The notes beneath the pieces are model-generated. The model saw only the letters and a program-made list of their open reading frames with translations, did no database searches and had not been told where the DNA came from. Positions 1-8,586 of a stretch of 32,759 bases of DNA are shown here, one piece after another. Numbering within the stretch: the first letter of the stretch is position 1; every line of letters begins with the position of its first letter. The stretch is from positions 20,412 to 53,170 of the forward strand of contig NZ_BDQX01000289.1 of assembly GCF_003112455.1 (NCBI RefSeq), given 5' to 3'. The stretch is from Paenibacillus agaridevorans. Lineage in GTDB: Bacteria > Bacillota > Bacilli > Paenibacillales > Paenibacillaceae. Both the position numbers and the translations under genes were made by a program.

Positions 1-2
1 AA

Positions 3-44
3 CGCTTCGCGAAGCAGGGGGACGGCCCGGTAGGGTGGAATTAA
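3..44 (+). CDS. Possible C-terminal tail of an upstream gene (partial)
   Basis: The frame beginning at base 3 reads RFAKQGDGPVGWN and then a TAA, 23 bases before a strong terminator. This has the look of a natural protein end, but only 13 codons are visible. The other two frames also run to stops at 33 and 67, so the frame choice is a guess based on composition and spacing. No family can be named. Confidence 0.2.
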   Translation, partial: RFAKQGDGPVGWN

Positions 45-67
45 ATAGTCGCTGCATAAATCAATAG

Positions 68-121
68 AACCTTTATCGCGTGCATGGCAAGGTAACCAAT
101 GCACACGGTAAAGGTTTTTTT
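68..121 (+). terminator. Rho-independent terminator
   Basis: The stem AACCTTTA...TAAAGGTT encloses an inner stem GTGCAT/ATGCAC, and a run of seven T follows. It would end transcription of whatever gene enters from the left edge of the window. Confidence 0.8.
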
Positions 122-484
122 GCTATCCTATATTACCCTTAGCAGAGTATAGTGGCGAATGGGATTCACTTTCGTCTTACCCAGATATAGAACCTCTTTA
201 TAGATTTCCAAGACCTCCTGTGTACGAAAAATCGCACAAACCGACCAGCTTCCCTTCGTGCTCCAGCCGGCAGTCCGCCAGCATCTATCTGGGACAAGTA
301 TGTACGATTCGGATATTGGGGAAATCATTTACCGAACAGGAGGAATGTGACAATTTGATGATTTCTTAATGGAATTAACAATATCCTCTAGTTTCTACTA
401 TTGATATCCGATCGGTTTAGTAGTAGAATGTTCCTATTCATTGTAAAAGTTTACTAAATTATTTGGGCACATTGTACAACTATA
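122..484. other. Intergenic region with no recognisable gene
   Basis: I see no convincing coding sequence here. It holds AT-rich leader DNA for the downstream riboswitch transcript. No clear -35/-10 pair could be fixed: TTACTAAATT near 451-460 is the best -10-like stretch. At 219-240 there is one inverted, diverged match to the core of the 52-bp tandem repeat found at 15.1-15.6 kb (TGTG..GTTTTTC.TACACA on the minus strand). Confidence 0.5.
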
Positions 485-565
485 TACCTGCAAATCCGTC
501 GAAAGGCGCGAGACGCAAAGCTATAGGGACTACTTCTCACGGGGAAATGTCAGCCAGTTGCACAG
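485..565 (+). promoter_or_regulatory. Cyclic-di-GMP-I riboswitch (GEMM-I) aptamer
   Basis: The signature of Rfam family c-di-GMP-I is visible in order. P1 is TGCAA (489-493) with TTGCA (558-562). The P2 hairpin CGTC-GAAA-GGCG carries the GNRA loop. The conserved GACGCAAAGC follows at 512-521, then a P3 arm GAC..TTCTC paired with GGGAA..GTC, and the conserved CAGCC-x-GTTGC 3-prime end. A rho-independent terminator starts 9 bases later and precedes the decarboxylase start, so c-di-GMP binding most likely controls read-through into the decarboxylase-chemoreceptor unit. Whether binding turns genes on or off cannot be told, because no obvious antiterminator pairing is visible. Confidence 0.88.
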
Positions 566-573
566 TTTTAACG

Positions 574-612
574 GAGGCATGCCTATGGTCACATAGAGGC
601 ATGCCTCTTTTT
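574..612 (+). terminator. Riboswitch expression-platform terminator
   Basis: The perfect arms GAGGCATGCC and GGCATGCCTC, extended by TATG/CATA around a short loop, are followed by TTTTT. The hairpin lies between the c-di-GMP aptamer and the decarboxylase ribosome binding site. This is where a conditional terminator is expected. Confidence 0.88.
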
Positions 613-657
613 GCCTATAGAAAACATAGAGAAAAACATTGGAGAGAGGTAGAGAGA

Positions 658-2340
658 ATGGAGAACTTGAATATTCGTGCCTTATTTCCCAGCGACGACG
701 GCAACCTGCAGCAAAGAGATTATTTCATAGAGCTGGTCAAGCAGATCGTGGAAGGAGTGGATGCGTTAAAGGATCCCGAAGCCGTTAATTTGAAAGGAAC
801 AAAAGAGAGGGGGCAGCATTTCTATCGCGAGCTGACGGCGTCAAGCCGCATCCCGGACGGCGGCCGTCCGCTGGACCAGGTAAATGTCGAACTGCTTAAG
901 CTGCTGCATGGACATCCGTATCATACCAAATATTTTTTGACCAATATTTTGCCAATGGCGAGCACGCCGGGCATCCTTGGCATGTTAACCGCGTTTATGG
1001 TAAACGGCAATAACCTGTGGGATGTATACGGCCCTGCCGGCGCGGAGGCCGAGGTTAGAGTTGTCGCAATGATGTCGGATCTAATCGGTTACAATCCGTC
1101 GGAGAGCGGCGGTTATACGACTTGGGGCGGTCAAGGAGCGATCTTTACGGGGCTGCGAATCGCCGTCAACAAACATGATGCTTCCATTAAGAAGGCAGGC
1201 GTGCCTCACAATTTGTTTGCTTTTTGCTCCGAGGCGGCGCACTACAGCTTGTTTAAGTCGATGGAAGCGACAGGACTCGGCACGAACAACCTTATTAAAG
1301 TACGCACGCGCGAGGACAGCTCCATGGACGTGGGGGATCTCGAAGCGAAGATGGAGCAAGTCATCCTTCGCGGCGGCGTTCCGGTCTACATCGTGGCGAC
1401 GACGGCCACGACGGATGCCATGGGCATCGATAACATCGAAGAGATTGCCGCCGCGTCGGAGGCGCTGACGGCAAAGTACGGCATGCGAAGGCCGCATATT
1501 CATGCGGATTCGGCGCTTGGCGGATTCTTCGCGTTCTTTAACGACTACGACTTTGCGGGCAACCCGCTGCAATTCGAAGAGGAGACGTTGGCCGCGCTTG
1601 CGGCGATCCGAGAGCGGATGCAGCACTTGCGCTTGGCGGATTCGCTCTGCTTCGACTTTCAGAAACTTGGCCAGACGCCATACTCGACCAGCTTGTTTCT
1701 GGTCAAACAGGCCTCCGATTTGAAGCTGGTCGATCTGGAGCCGGACGAGACTCCGTATGTAGGGCATCGCGGCTACGGCGACTACCATACGAGCTACACG
1801 CTGGAATGCTCCAGAATGGGCAGCTCCATCAGCATCTTGAGCGCCTTGCTGGCTTTCGGAGCCGAAGGCTACCGGAAGCTGCTTGCCCAGTTCGTCGAAG
1901 TCAACATCGCCTTCCGCAAGACGCTTTCCGCGGAGGTGCCGGAGGCGGTCATCGTCAACCCGAATAACCCCGGCTTGATTACTTTGTTCCGCCTCTATAC
2001 CGACCGCAAAAACGGTTACGCGGCAGAGTGCGAGGGATTGCGGACCAAGCGGGAGATCGAACGCGAGAACCGGCTCAACGAGATGCTGTTCGAGATTCTC
2101 GGCAGGGACCGCGAGAAGATGTTTTTCGGCGATACGAAAAAACATCTATACGTACCGACGGCGGAACGCAACGGCGACGTCGCGTTATATGCGTCCAAGC
2201 TGTTCGTCATCTCGCCTTACACGCAAACATCGGACGTAGCTGCCATCGTCGATTTCTTGAAGCAAAAGATCACGGAAACGTATGCGGCCTATGAAAGGTT
2301 AGCCATGAAGGAGAAAGAGCATGAGAAAATCCTTGTTTAA
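658..2340 (+). CDS. Group II pyridoxal-phosphate-dependent amino acid decarboxylase
   Basis: This 560-residue protein has the PLP fold-type I layout of group II decarboxylases (tyrosine, glutamate, diaminobutyrate types). HADSALGG contains the Asp (about 284) that would contact the PLP ring nitrogen. [11 protein letters not shown] contains the presumed Schiff-base lysine, about K336. The residue before that lysine is Gln, where many relatives have His. The DFxKxGxTPY context resembles bacterial tyrosine-decarboxylase-like proteins, but the substrate cannot be read from sequence. The reading frame extends upstream, but ATG 658 is chosen because GGAGAGAGG precedes it and everything before lies within the riboswitch leader. 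The last 20 bases overlap the chemoreceptor gene, so the two are co-transcribed and probably translationally coupled. Confidence 0.85.
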   Translation: MENLNIRALFPSDDGNLQQRDYFIELVKQIVEGVDALKDPEAVNLKGTKERGQHFYRELTASSRIPDGGRPLDQVNVELLKLLHGHPYHTKYFLTNILPMASTPGILGMLTAFMVNGNNLWDVYGPAGAEAEVRVVAMMSDLIGYNPSESGGYTTWGGQGAIFTGLRIAVNKHDASIKKAGVPHNLFAFCSEAAHYSLFKSMEATGLGTNNLIKVRTREDSSMDVGDLEAKMEQVILRGGVPVYIVATTATTDAMGIDNIEEIAAASEALTAKYGMRRPHIHADSALGGFFAFFNDYDFAGNPLQFEEETLAALAAIRERMQHLRLADSLCFDFQKLGQTPYSTSLFLVKQASDLKLVDLEPDETPYVGHRGYGDYHTSYTLECSRMGSSISILSALLAFGAEGYRKLLAQFVEVNIAFRKTLSAEVPEAVIVNPNNPGLITLFRLYTDRKNGYAAECEGLRTKREIERENRLNEMLFEILGRDREKMFFGDTKKHLYVPTAERNGDVALYASKLFVISPYTQTSDVAAIVDFLKQKITETYAAYERLAMKEKEHEKILV

Positions 2341-4045
2341 TTTCAATTGGTATAGAGAACATCTCTCGGTCAAAATCGCGATCAGCATTCTGAGCCTGCT
2401 AATCGTTACCTGCGCGGCGTTCGCCGTCTCCGGCTACCTGTCGCAGCGCAATCTGTCGGAGAAGCTGCTGGAGCAGTTCGACATGCGGCTGCAGACGGAT
2501 ATCAAGATTGTCTACAACGCGCTCACGGCAATACCGGGAAGCGATGTCGAGCTTGCCAGCGCGGATGATCCCCTTTATTCCGTAATTAAAGAAACGCTGG
2601 AGAAGCTTCAGGCGGAGCATCATTTGGAGAACGTCTATATTTTGTCGAACTCGCAGGGCGTGGAACGGATTCTGATCCTGTCGGGCGTTCCCGACGATTA
2701 TGGTACGCCGTATCCATTTACGGAAGAGATGCGTGAGGCGATTGCCGAGAATCAAACGAAGATCAGCCCGATCTACGAGGACGAATACGGCACGCATAAA
2801 TCCATCTTCATGCCGCTCACGGACAATACGGGCGGCGCGTATGGCATTCTCGGCATCGACTTGTCCGCTTCAGTCGTGCCCGAGACAGCTGCCAGCTCTA
2901 ACCTGACGACGGTCATCATCTCCGTCATCGTGCTCGTAGTCGGCAGCGCGATTGCCGTCTTGATCAGCCGGATCATTACGAACCCGCTGCGCAGGCTGAT
3001 GACGGCTGCCGAACGAGTGGCGGCCGGCGACATGCAGAGCCAGTTCTCGATCGACAGCAAGGACGAGATCGGCAAGTTGGGGGTCGCCTTCGGGGTTATG
3101 ATTAACAGCCTGAAGATGCTGATCCAGCAGGTCATTGCATCGTCAACGCTAATTGCGGACACAAGCAAACATTTGCGCCAGTCCGTGGATGAATCCACTC
3201 AGAGCGCGCAACAAGTTGCCGCATCGACGGACCGGATGTCGCAAGGCATCACGGATATCGTGCACAGCGTAACGGGCAGCCAGACGGGCATCCACAGTAT
3301 CGACGCGGATATTAAGAACGTGTCGGCCGGCATGAGGGATATCCAAGGGATTGCCACGGAAGTGCATTCCCAGTCCGAACAAGGACAAGAGCTCGTTGAC
3401 CGTACTCTCCGCCAGATGGAAGAGATCAAGCATGCCATGCTGCAATCGCAGCATGCGGCTGATGCGCTCGAGACACGCTCCAGCGAAATCGGCGAGATTA
3501 TCGGCATCATTACGGAGATCTCGACGCAGACGAACCTGCTCGCGCTAAACGCGTCCATCGAAGCGGCGCGGGTCGGCGAGCTAGGCCGCGGATTCGCGGT
3601 CGTTGCCGATGAAGTGAAGAAGCTGGCGACGCAGTCCGCGCAAGCGGCGCAGTCGGTCAACGAATTGATCTCCAGCACGCAAGCGAACAGCCATCTCGTG
3701 AAGCAAAGCATCGAAGAAGGGACCAAAGCGGTCGAGCTTGGCCATACGTGGATCAACGGCACGCACGAGAACTTCAAGCACATCTATTCGGGCGTATCGC
3801 AATTCACCGCCCATACGAACGAGATGTCCGGCTCGCTGGAGAAGGTAGAGAACGCCTTTACGGACATTACCGGAGCCATGCAGCAGATTGGCGGCATTAC
3901 GCAGGAGCAGGCGGCAGGCACGCAAGAGGTGGCGGCTTCGGCGGAGCAGCAAAGCGCGTCAATGCAGGAAATTTCGGCTGCGATCCAGCAGTTGACGGCG
4001 TTATCGGTGGATCTGAACGAATCCGTTAAGCCGTTTAAGCTGTAG
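2321..4045 (+). CDS. Methyl-accepting chemotaxis protein with extracytoplasmic Cache-like sensor
   Basis: This 574-residue transmembrane chemoreceptor has a first TM helix at about residues 17-38. An extracytoplasmic domain of about 150 residues follows, of single-Cache size. The second TM helix (about 197-215) ends in [11 protein letters not shown], and a HAMP domain follows (about 215-270). The long coiled-coil signalling domain carries the hairpin-tip signature [28 protein letters not shown] sequence near residues 410-430. Glu/Gln-rich adaptation segments flank it. It would signal through CheA/CheW to the flagellar motor or another Che-type pathway. Its start lies inside the decarboxylase gene, so both depend on the c-di-GMP riboswitch. 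The ligand is unknown; an amine or amino acid related to the decarboxylase reaction is an inference from the pairing only. Confidence 0.93.
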   Translation: MRKSLFNFNWYREHLSVKIAISILSLLIVTCAAFAVSGYLSQRNLSEKLLEQFDMRLQTDIKIVYNALTAIPGSDVELASADDPLYSVIKETLEKLQAEHHLENVYILSNSQGVERILILSGVPDDYGTPYPFTEEMREAIAENQTKISPIYEDEYGTHKSIFMPLTDNTGGAYGILGIDLSASVVPETAASSNLTTVIISVIVLVVGSAIAVLISRIITNPLRRLMTAAERVAAGDMQSQFSIDSKDEIGKLGVAFGVMINSLKMLIQQVIASSTLIADTSKHLRQSVDESTQSAQQVAASTDRMSQGITDIVHSVTGSQTGIHSIDADIKNVSAGMRDIQGIATEVHSQSEQGQELVDRTLRQMEEIKHAMLQSQHAADALETRSSEIGEIIGIITEISTQTNLLALNASIEAARVGELGRGFAVVADEVKKLATQSAQAAQSVNELISSTQANSHLVKQSIEEGTKAVELGHTWINGTHENFKHIYSGVSQFTAHTNEMSGSLEKVENAFTDITGAMQQIGGITQEQAAGTQEVAASAEQQSASMQEISAAIQQLTALSVDLNESVKPFKL

Positions 4046-4084
4046 AAGTTTGGTCTAATCAATCGTATACGTACGCCATGAGAG

Positions 4085-4117
4085 AAGACGGCAGCCGCCT
4101 CGGTTGCCGTCTTTATT
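4085..4117 (+). terminator. Rho-independent terminator after the chemoreceptor gene
   Basis: A 13-bp stem AAGACGGCAGCCG/CGGTTGCCGTCTT, with one G-T wobble and a CCT loop, is followed by TTATT. It closes the riboswitch-controlled unit. Confidence 0.85.
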
Positions 4118-4219
4118 GGCATTTCCGGACGATTCCCCACCTTTTCGGGATGTCGCCCCAAGCGCATGCCTGCATCGAATGTTAGGATAGTGGCATCAGC
4201 ATACGAAAGGCGTGAATAG

Positions 4220-5278
4220 ATGATGGAGAACTTGAAAGCGATAGCAGGCAAAGTATGGGGGCACATGAAAAAGGATCATTCCGGCAACTGGGGGATGGAT
4301 ATCGACAAGTGGGACTGGGTACCCGGCGTCGGCGTCATCGCGCTTCTCGAATACGGGGAAAAGACGGATGAGGCGGAGGTCCGTTCGTATTTGCTGGAAT
4401 GGGTGAATCGCAACAGGGATCAGGCTGCGCCGGAGCCCGTCATTAACGCGGTGGCTCCTTACGCGATTTTTCCGGTTCTGTATAAGCGGACAGGGGAGGA
4501 ATGGCTGAAGGAAGAGGCGGCGCGCGTGGCAAAATGGATCGTGGAGAAGGCGCCGCGTACGCGTGAACAGGCATTCGAGCATACCGTGACGGAAAACGCG
4601 AATTTTCCCGAGCAGGTATGGGCGGACACTGTTTTTATGGCGGTCTTGTTCCTAGCGCGCACGGCAACGCTTATTGGCGACAAGGCTTATGCGGAAGAGG
4701 CACAGCGGCAGGTATTGCTGCATCTGCGTCTGTTGGAGGACGCGGAGACGGGCGTGTTGTTCCATGGCTGGAATTGCGCGGCAGGAGATCATATGTCCGC
4801 GGCACGGTGGACGCGGGCTAACGCCTGGATCGCGGTCGGCGTACCTATGATTGTCAAGGAGATCGAGCAGCTTGTGCCGATCGAAGCAGAGCTGCGCGAG
4901 CGTTACCGGCGGCTGATGGATGGATTGGTCGGCTTCCAGCAGCCGGACGGCCTGTGGAGCACCGTTCTCGATCGGCCGGATTATTACAGGGAAATATCGG
5001 GCAGCGCGGGGATCGCTTGCGGTCTATGGCTTGCCGCAGAGTCGGGCTTGCTGCCGGACGAAGAGAAGTATGCGGCAGCCGCGAGGAAGGCGCTTCATGC
5101 GATATTGCCTCATATCGACGATCGGGGCGAAGTAGGCGGCGTCTCCAGCGGGACGCCGGTCATGGAATCGATCGAGGCGTACAACGCCATTCCGATTCAT
5201 CCGACGTTGTACGGACAAGGGTTGACGCTCATGCTGCTGTCGGAGGCCATCCGGAGAGGAGAAGCCGGAGATGAATAG
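4220..5278 (+). CDS. Glycoside hydrolase family 88/105-type unsaturated glycuronyl hydrolase
   Basis: This 352-residue protein has the repeated helical pattern of an (alpha/alpha)6 barrel and two hallmarks of the GH105/GH88 YteR/YesR group. The first is QVWADTVFMA with the candidate catalytic Asp at about D136. The second is ARWTRANAW (about 195-202), at the place of the usual WARGNGW. Family members remove unsaturated uronic acids from oligosaccharides released by polysaccharide lyases, usually in the cytoplasm. No signal peptide is visible, which fits. The GNGW-to-ANAW change makes it a divergent member. Two adjacent ATGs (4220 and 4223) are possible starts. Its stop codon overlaps the start of the next gene (ATGAATAG), so the two form an operon and are expected to act on one substrate. 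Confidence 0.8.
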   Translation: MMENLKAIAGKVWGHMKKDHSGNWGMDIDKWDWVPGVGVIALLEYGEKTDEAEVRSYLLEWVNRNRDQAAPEPVINAVAPYAIFPVLYKRTGEEWLKEEAARVAKWIVEKAPRTREQAFEHTVTENANFPEQVWADTVFMAVLFLARTATLIGDKAYAEEAQRQVLLHLRLLEDAETGVLFHGWNCAAGDHMSAARWTRANAWIAVGVPMIVKEIEQLVPIEAELRERYRRLMDGLVGFQQPDGLWSTVLDRPDYYREISGSAGIACGLWLAAESGLLPDEEKYAAAARKALHAILPHIDDRGEVGGVSSGTPVMESIEAYNAIPIHPTLYGQGLTLMLLSEAIRRGEAGDE

Positions 5279-7010
5279 AGAGAGGCTTCAAGAGCTTATT
5301 ATTCAAAAGGCTCAAACCTTCGACGAAACCGTTCAGTTGCTTCGCACCCCGCTCACCGCCACCTACCATACGGCGCTGAAACGCGAGACGACGCCGGAGG
5401 TGTACGGTCTGCTTGTCTCCGAAGAATATGCCTATTATTTGCTGGAGGCAGGCGAGCCGGAGGACGTCACGCGGGCGAATCGCATCCTGAAAGCCGTCTT
5501 GCCTCTGCAGGACCGCAATCCGGAATCGGAGACGTACGGCATCTGGCCGTACTTCTACGAGGAGCCGCTGGCGGAGATGGATCGGCCGGACTGGAATATG
5601 GCGGATTTTCACGGCAAACGGCTCATCGTCACGCTAGTCAGACATGAGGAGAAGCTGTCGCCCGAATTGGCGACATCGGTGCGCGAGGCGATCGGGCATG
5701 CGTGCAGAGCGATCATCCGACGTAATGTCGGCCCGCATTACACGAACATTGCAATCATGGGCGCTTTCGTTACGCTGGTCGGCGGCGAACTGCTCGAGAA
5801 CGCCGAGTTCCGCGACTATGGCCTTTCCCGCATCAAGAGGTTCTATGATTTCACGTTCGGCATCGGTACCTTCTCGGAATACAACAGCCCTTGTTATACG
5901 CCGATTGCGATCAAGGAATTGCACAGCATAACCGCCTATTCCGCGAATGCTGAAGCCGTTGGGTATGCCGACGAGCTGATAAATCTGGCGTGGAGGATGG
6001 CCGGAGAACATTATCATGCGGGCACCGGGCAGTGGAGCGGACCGCACAGCCGTACTTATAGCACGTGGCTGCGCCCAGACGAGCGGGCTTTTCTGGAGGA
6101 GGCGCTGCTGGACGAAATCTTCGAATTCGGCGAAAATATCCGCTGTCCCAAGGAGCATCGTCCGCTGTTCCAGTCTCTTGCGACGCGTAGTCTGACAGAG
6201 CCGACGCTGCTGGAGGAACAGGCGGGTTACCAGGTCTACGCGACGTTGTACCGCAATGACAAGCTGTCGCTTGGCACCTTCAGCAAGGGCGTCATGTGGA
6301 ACCAGCGGCGCAATCTGGTTGCCTACTTGCTTGAGGGAGAGTGCACGTCCTACGTGCAGCTGCAGTTCCTGAAGGACGGGGCGGACTTCTGCTCGGCGAT
6401 GTTCGCGGGAGCGCAGACGGGACCGCATGCGTTGTTCGGCTTTAATTTGCTGACCGACAACGGCGCTTGGCACTCCGATCTGGACATCATCAACGGTCGG
6501 TTCCGGAGCAGCGATCTGCGCATTCGCTTTAAAGTCGGCGGAGCGCGGGAGGGGCTCGAGCCGCTGGTCGACGAAGATGGCCACCGGGTACAGCTCCGTT
6601 TCGGCGAGTATACGTTAGCCGTCCGGCTTCTGCAGGAACGTTGCGATTATGGCGGACTTCAGTTGTCGCTGGGGATCGGAGCGGACTCCGCTCATCCGGA
6701 AGCCGACGGTGTGCCGGAAGCGGATAATAGGGCGTTGTATCTGGATTACGTTCTGTATGCCGGAGAAGAGCGGGATTTTGATTTTCATGAGGTTAAGGAA
6801 GCGGCGTGGATGTTCCAGCTTGGTTTGCTCGGAGAGGGCGAAGAACTGCCGGTAGCTTCCGCCGACCGAATAGCTGATTCCGTAGGAGCATCGTTGGAAG
6901 CGGGCGGCGAAACCATCTCCGTCGCGCTGCCGGTTGCGCCGGGCGGGACGAAGGAGCGGTATTTGAGCAATCGGGTAGTATTGCCGCAACAGAGAATAAA
7001 GATGCAATAG
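5271..7010 (+). CDS. Uncharacterised protein, possibly an (alpha/alpha)-toroid polysaccharide-lyase-like enzyme
   Basis: This 579-residue protein has no signal peptide or membrane segment. The first half is rich in amphipathic helices and contains WPYFYEE, GPHYTNIAIMGAF and FSEYNSPCYTPIAIKEL. The second half (about 330-570) is beta-rich with alternating hydrophobic residues. A helical toroid followed by a beta-sandwich is the layout of heparinase II/III-like and alginate-lyase-like enzymes, and the conserved-looking EYNSPCY loop with nearby His and Tyr could be catalytic. I do not recognise the family with certainty. Coupling to the GH105-like gene fits a lyase plus unsaturated-uronide hydrolase pair. 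The start ATG follows GAGAGGAG and overlaps the previous stop by 8 bases. Confidence 0.6.
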   Translation: MNRERLQELIIQKAQTFDETVQLLRTPLTATYHTALKRETTPEVYGLLVSEEYAYYLLEAGEPEDVTRANRILKAVLPLQDRNPESETYGIWPYFYEEPLAEMDRPDWNMADFHGKRLIVTLVRHEEKLSPELATSVREAIGHACRAIIRRNVGPHYTNIAIMGAFVTLVGGELLENAEFRDYGLSRIKRFYDFTFGIGTFSEYNSPCYTPIAIKELHSITAYSANAEAVGYADELINLAWRMAGEHYHAGTGQWSGPHSRTYSTWLRPDERAFLEEALLDEIFEFGENIRCPKEHRPLFQSLATRSLTEPTLLEEQAGYQVYATLYRNDKLSLGTFSKGVMWNQRRNLVAYLLEGECTSYVQLQFLKDGADFCSAMFAGAQTGPHALFGFNLLTDNGAWHSDLDIINGRFRSSDLRIRFKVGGAREGLEPLVDEDGHRVQLRFGEYTLAVRLLQERCDYGGLQLSLGIGADSAHPEADGVPEADNRALYLDYVLYAGEERDFDFHEVKEAAWMFQLGLLGEGEELPVASADRIADSVGASLEAGGETISVALPVAPGGTKERYLSNRVVLPQQRIKMQ

Positions 7011-7023
7011 TGACCGAATAAGG

Positions 7024-7070
7024 GGAGACGGCTATGCGCGAATCGATGCGCTTGGCCGTCTCCTTTTGTT
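7024..7070 (+). terminator. Rho-independent terminator after the carbohydrate operon
   Basis: The stem GGAGACGGC/GCCGTCTCC encloses an inner GCGC/GCGC pairing, and TTTTGTTTT follows. It lies between the carbohydrate operon and a convergent hydrolase gene. Confidence 0.85.
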
Positions 7071-7158
7071 TTCTCGACGAGACAGGCGATGTGTACAACG
7101 GCGCCGGGCTCAGAAGTTGGTTAACTTGCCCTTTCAACATCCCACACGAGAGGGCTTA

Positions 7159-7905
7159 TTACTCGCTTGAGTGATGCCGTTTCGCATGCTCCCTTACGAA
7201 CGCGACGATCGGCGCCGGATCCTCCAAGCTGTGCGGATGATGGCCGACGCCTTCCTTTACGATATCGATGATGGTTCCGCCCAGACCGCGGTATCGCGGA
7301 ACGAGCAAAGCGCCATTCTCCGAGTACGGCACAAGCTCGTCGGCATCGCCGGCCACGAGCAGGATGGGAATGCCTGCCGCCGCAACCGCTTCGATCTTGT
7401 TCAGCGGAGAGACCTCGGCATAGACGCTTTCTTCCTCCGACAGCCCATATGCGGCCAGACATTCCCGCCACTCGCGTTCTGCGCCCGGACCGACGCCTTT
7501 GCCGCCAGGCCAGCTTCGAATGTCGAGCACGGGAGCGTCCAGATACAGCAGCTCTACCTGATCCGGGTAAGTCGCCGCGTAGTTAAAGGCATACAACCCG
7601 CCGCGACTGAAGCCGAACAGAATCGTTTTCTCCGACAAGCCGAACACACGAGTAACGAAGGTCTGGAACCTGCGCATCCCCTCCACGGCGTCCGGGCAAC
7701 CGTACATATCGTTCTGTCTGTAGTAAGCTCGGGCATATCCTTGTTCCAGCAAAGCCATGTCCGCATGGTCGAAATCGCCGAAAAACTCGGCCCTCCACAC
7801 CCAAGGCCTGCCTTGCGCAAACGTATGGGGCAACACGACAAGACCTTCCTTGCCATCTAATTCGAACTCGATCCTCTCATAGCCGTTCCATTCGGTTATT
7901 CGCAT
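7159..7905 (-). CDS. Alpha/beta hydrolase
   Basis: This 248-residue cytoplasmic protein has the alpha/beta-hydrolase nucleophile elbow GFSRGG (Ser about 100). An acid candidate sits in AGDADELVP (Asp 187 or 189), and the catalytic His lies in GVGHHPHSL (about 222-225). The order and spacing of the triad are normal for a serine esterase or peptidase. The early PHTFAQGRPWVWR segment resembles proteins annotated as carbohydrate-associated esterases, but the substrate is unknown. The frame is open further upstream. The chosen start has AAAAGGGGATTC in front of it, and the extra 24 residues lack a comparable site. It converges on the carbohydrate operon. Confidence 0.8.
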   Translation of the reverse strand: MRITEWNGYERIEFELDGKEGLVVLPHTFAQGRPWVWRAEFFGDFDHADMALLEQGYARAYYRQNDMYGCPDAVEGMRRFQTFVTRVFGLSEKTILFGFSRGGLYAFNYAATYPDQVELLYLDAPVLDIRSWPGGKGVGPGAEREWRECLAAYGLSEEESVYAEVSPLNKIEAVAAAGIPILLVAGDADELVPYSENGALLVPRYRGLGGTIIDIVKEGVGHHPHSLEDPAPIVAFVREHAKRHHSSE

Positions 7906-8053
7906 GTTAGAATCCCCTTTTTCAATTGTAGGATAATTTTGTGGCGGAGCCATACGGAAAACATGTGCCGAAGCCAAGTGTCGTAACGAACGCCAATCAT
8001 TTCTTATTCATCTTGAACAGCCTCTTTTCCTGCCTATTTAATGGGATCAATTA

Positions 8054-8105
8054 CGGAATGAAACCCGCTGCGCTGCCAAAAGATGGCGTGGCCGTTTCAC
8101 CTTGG
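8054..8105 (-). repeat. 52-bp palindromic interspersed repeat, copy 1
   Basis: Read on the minus strand, this 52-base element matches a plus-strand copy at 27891-27942 at 44 of 52 positions with no gaps. Each copy can fold on itself through TGAAAC...GTTTCA outer arms with GC-rich inner arms. Both copies lie in intergenic DNA. The size and symmetry resemble REP/BIME-type elements; the class is inference. Confidence 0.75.
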
Positions 8106-8216
8106 ACGGCGGATGATGGCCTCCTATTCGGAAAGCCAACTGGAGCCCGGCGGAATCGCGAGAGTGGAGACGGAAACGGTCGCTTGTGCGCCCACGGATT
8201 AAAAGCCGTTGAATAT

Positions 8217-8402
8217 GTAACAGACACCAGCGACGCTATTTGTCCGATTTTTAACCAAAACCAAATCTAACAGACAGGAAAAACGCTATTGGGTCGTAAT
8301 GGAGCCAATATGCGCGATGATGGTGCAAAATAAGGTCGCGTGTGTCTGTTAGATTTTTGAAAACCTTAAATATCGAAGAATAACGTCGCACCTGTCCGTT
8401 AC
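8217..8402. repeat. Cluster of four short TAACAGACA repeats in opposing orientation
   Basis: Four copies of a roughly 24-base element with consensus near (G/C)TAACAGACA-n4-CGACGCTATT occur. Two are on the plus strand (8217-8241 and 8267-8290) and two on the minus strand (8328-8352 and 8379-8402). The middle two also share the flank AAATCTAACAGACA, forming a larger inverted repeat about a 37-base centre. No coding sequence is enclosed. Confidence 0.75.
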
Positions 8403-8514
8403 GCGGCAGCCTCGCAATTTGCGACTTCCAATCAGCTGCGTACTTGAGACTTTGCGCCGGAGACGCCTGCCGGGTTCTGTGATTTACCTAACAGTCTATC
8501 GCGAGCGTAAAGAT

Positions 8515-8520
8515 TATAAT
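8515..8520 (+). promoter_or_regulatory. Candidate -10 element for the DUF3147 pair
   Basis: A consensus TATAAT stands 66 bases before the first DUF3147 start. No matching -35 is seen at 16-18 bases upstream, so the call rests on one hexamer and its position. Confidence 0.35.
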
Positions 8521-8586
8521 GGGGCTAATTTCTCGATATAGATAAATACGTGAAAATAATCACGAAGTTAGTGGAGGAGAATGCCC

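Larger units (their letters stand above)
7906..8586. other. Repeat-rich intergenic region
   Basis: I find no convincing gene here: the one reading frame of about 100 codons has no family features and runs through repeats. It contains a 52-bp palindromic interspersed repeat (8054-8105) and a cluster of four related short repeats (8217-8402). Near its right end is a perfect TATAAT (8515-8520) without a good -35, which may be the promoter of the DUF3147 pair. Confidence 0.55.

Noticed and set aside
3..14. Perfect palindrome GCTTCGCGAAGC at the window edge
   Set aside because: It is too short and possibly within a coding end; no second copy or regulatory context was found.
399..460. SigD-type or SigA promoter for the riboswitch transcript
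   Set aside because: CCGAT near 409-413 and AT-rich hexamers near 451-460 exist, but no pair with correct spacing and sequence could be defended.
1081..2145. Long minus-strand reading frame of 354 codons opposite the decarboxylase gene
   Set aside because: It is the antisense shadow of a clearly recognisable enzyme in GC-rich codons, with Arg/His-rich composition and no homology features. The same applies to long antisense frames at 5634-6584 and 31429-32406.
7941..8270. Reading frame of about 109 codons between the hydrolase and DUF3147 genes
   Set aside because: It runs through the palindromic repeat and the TAACAGACA cluster, has no ribosome binding site and no recognisable domain.
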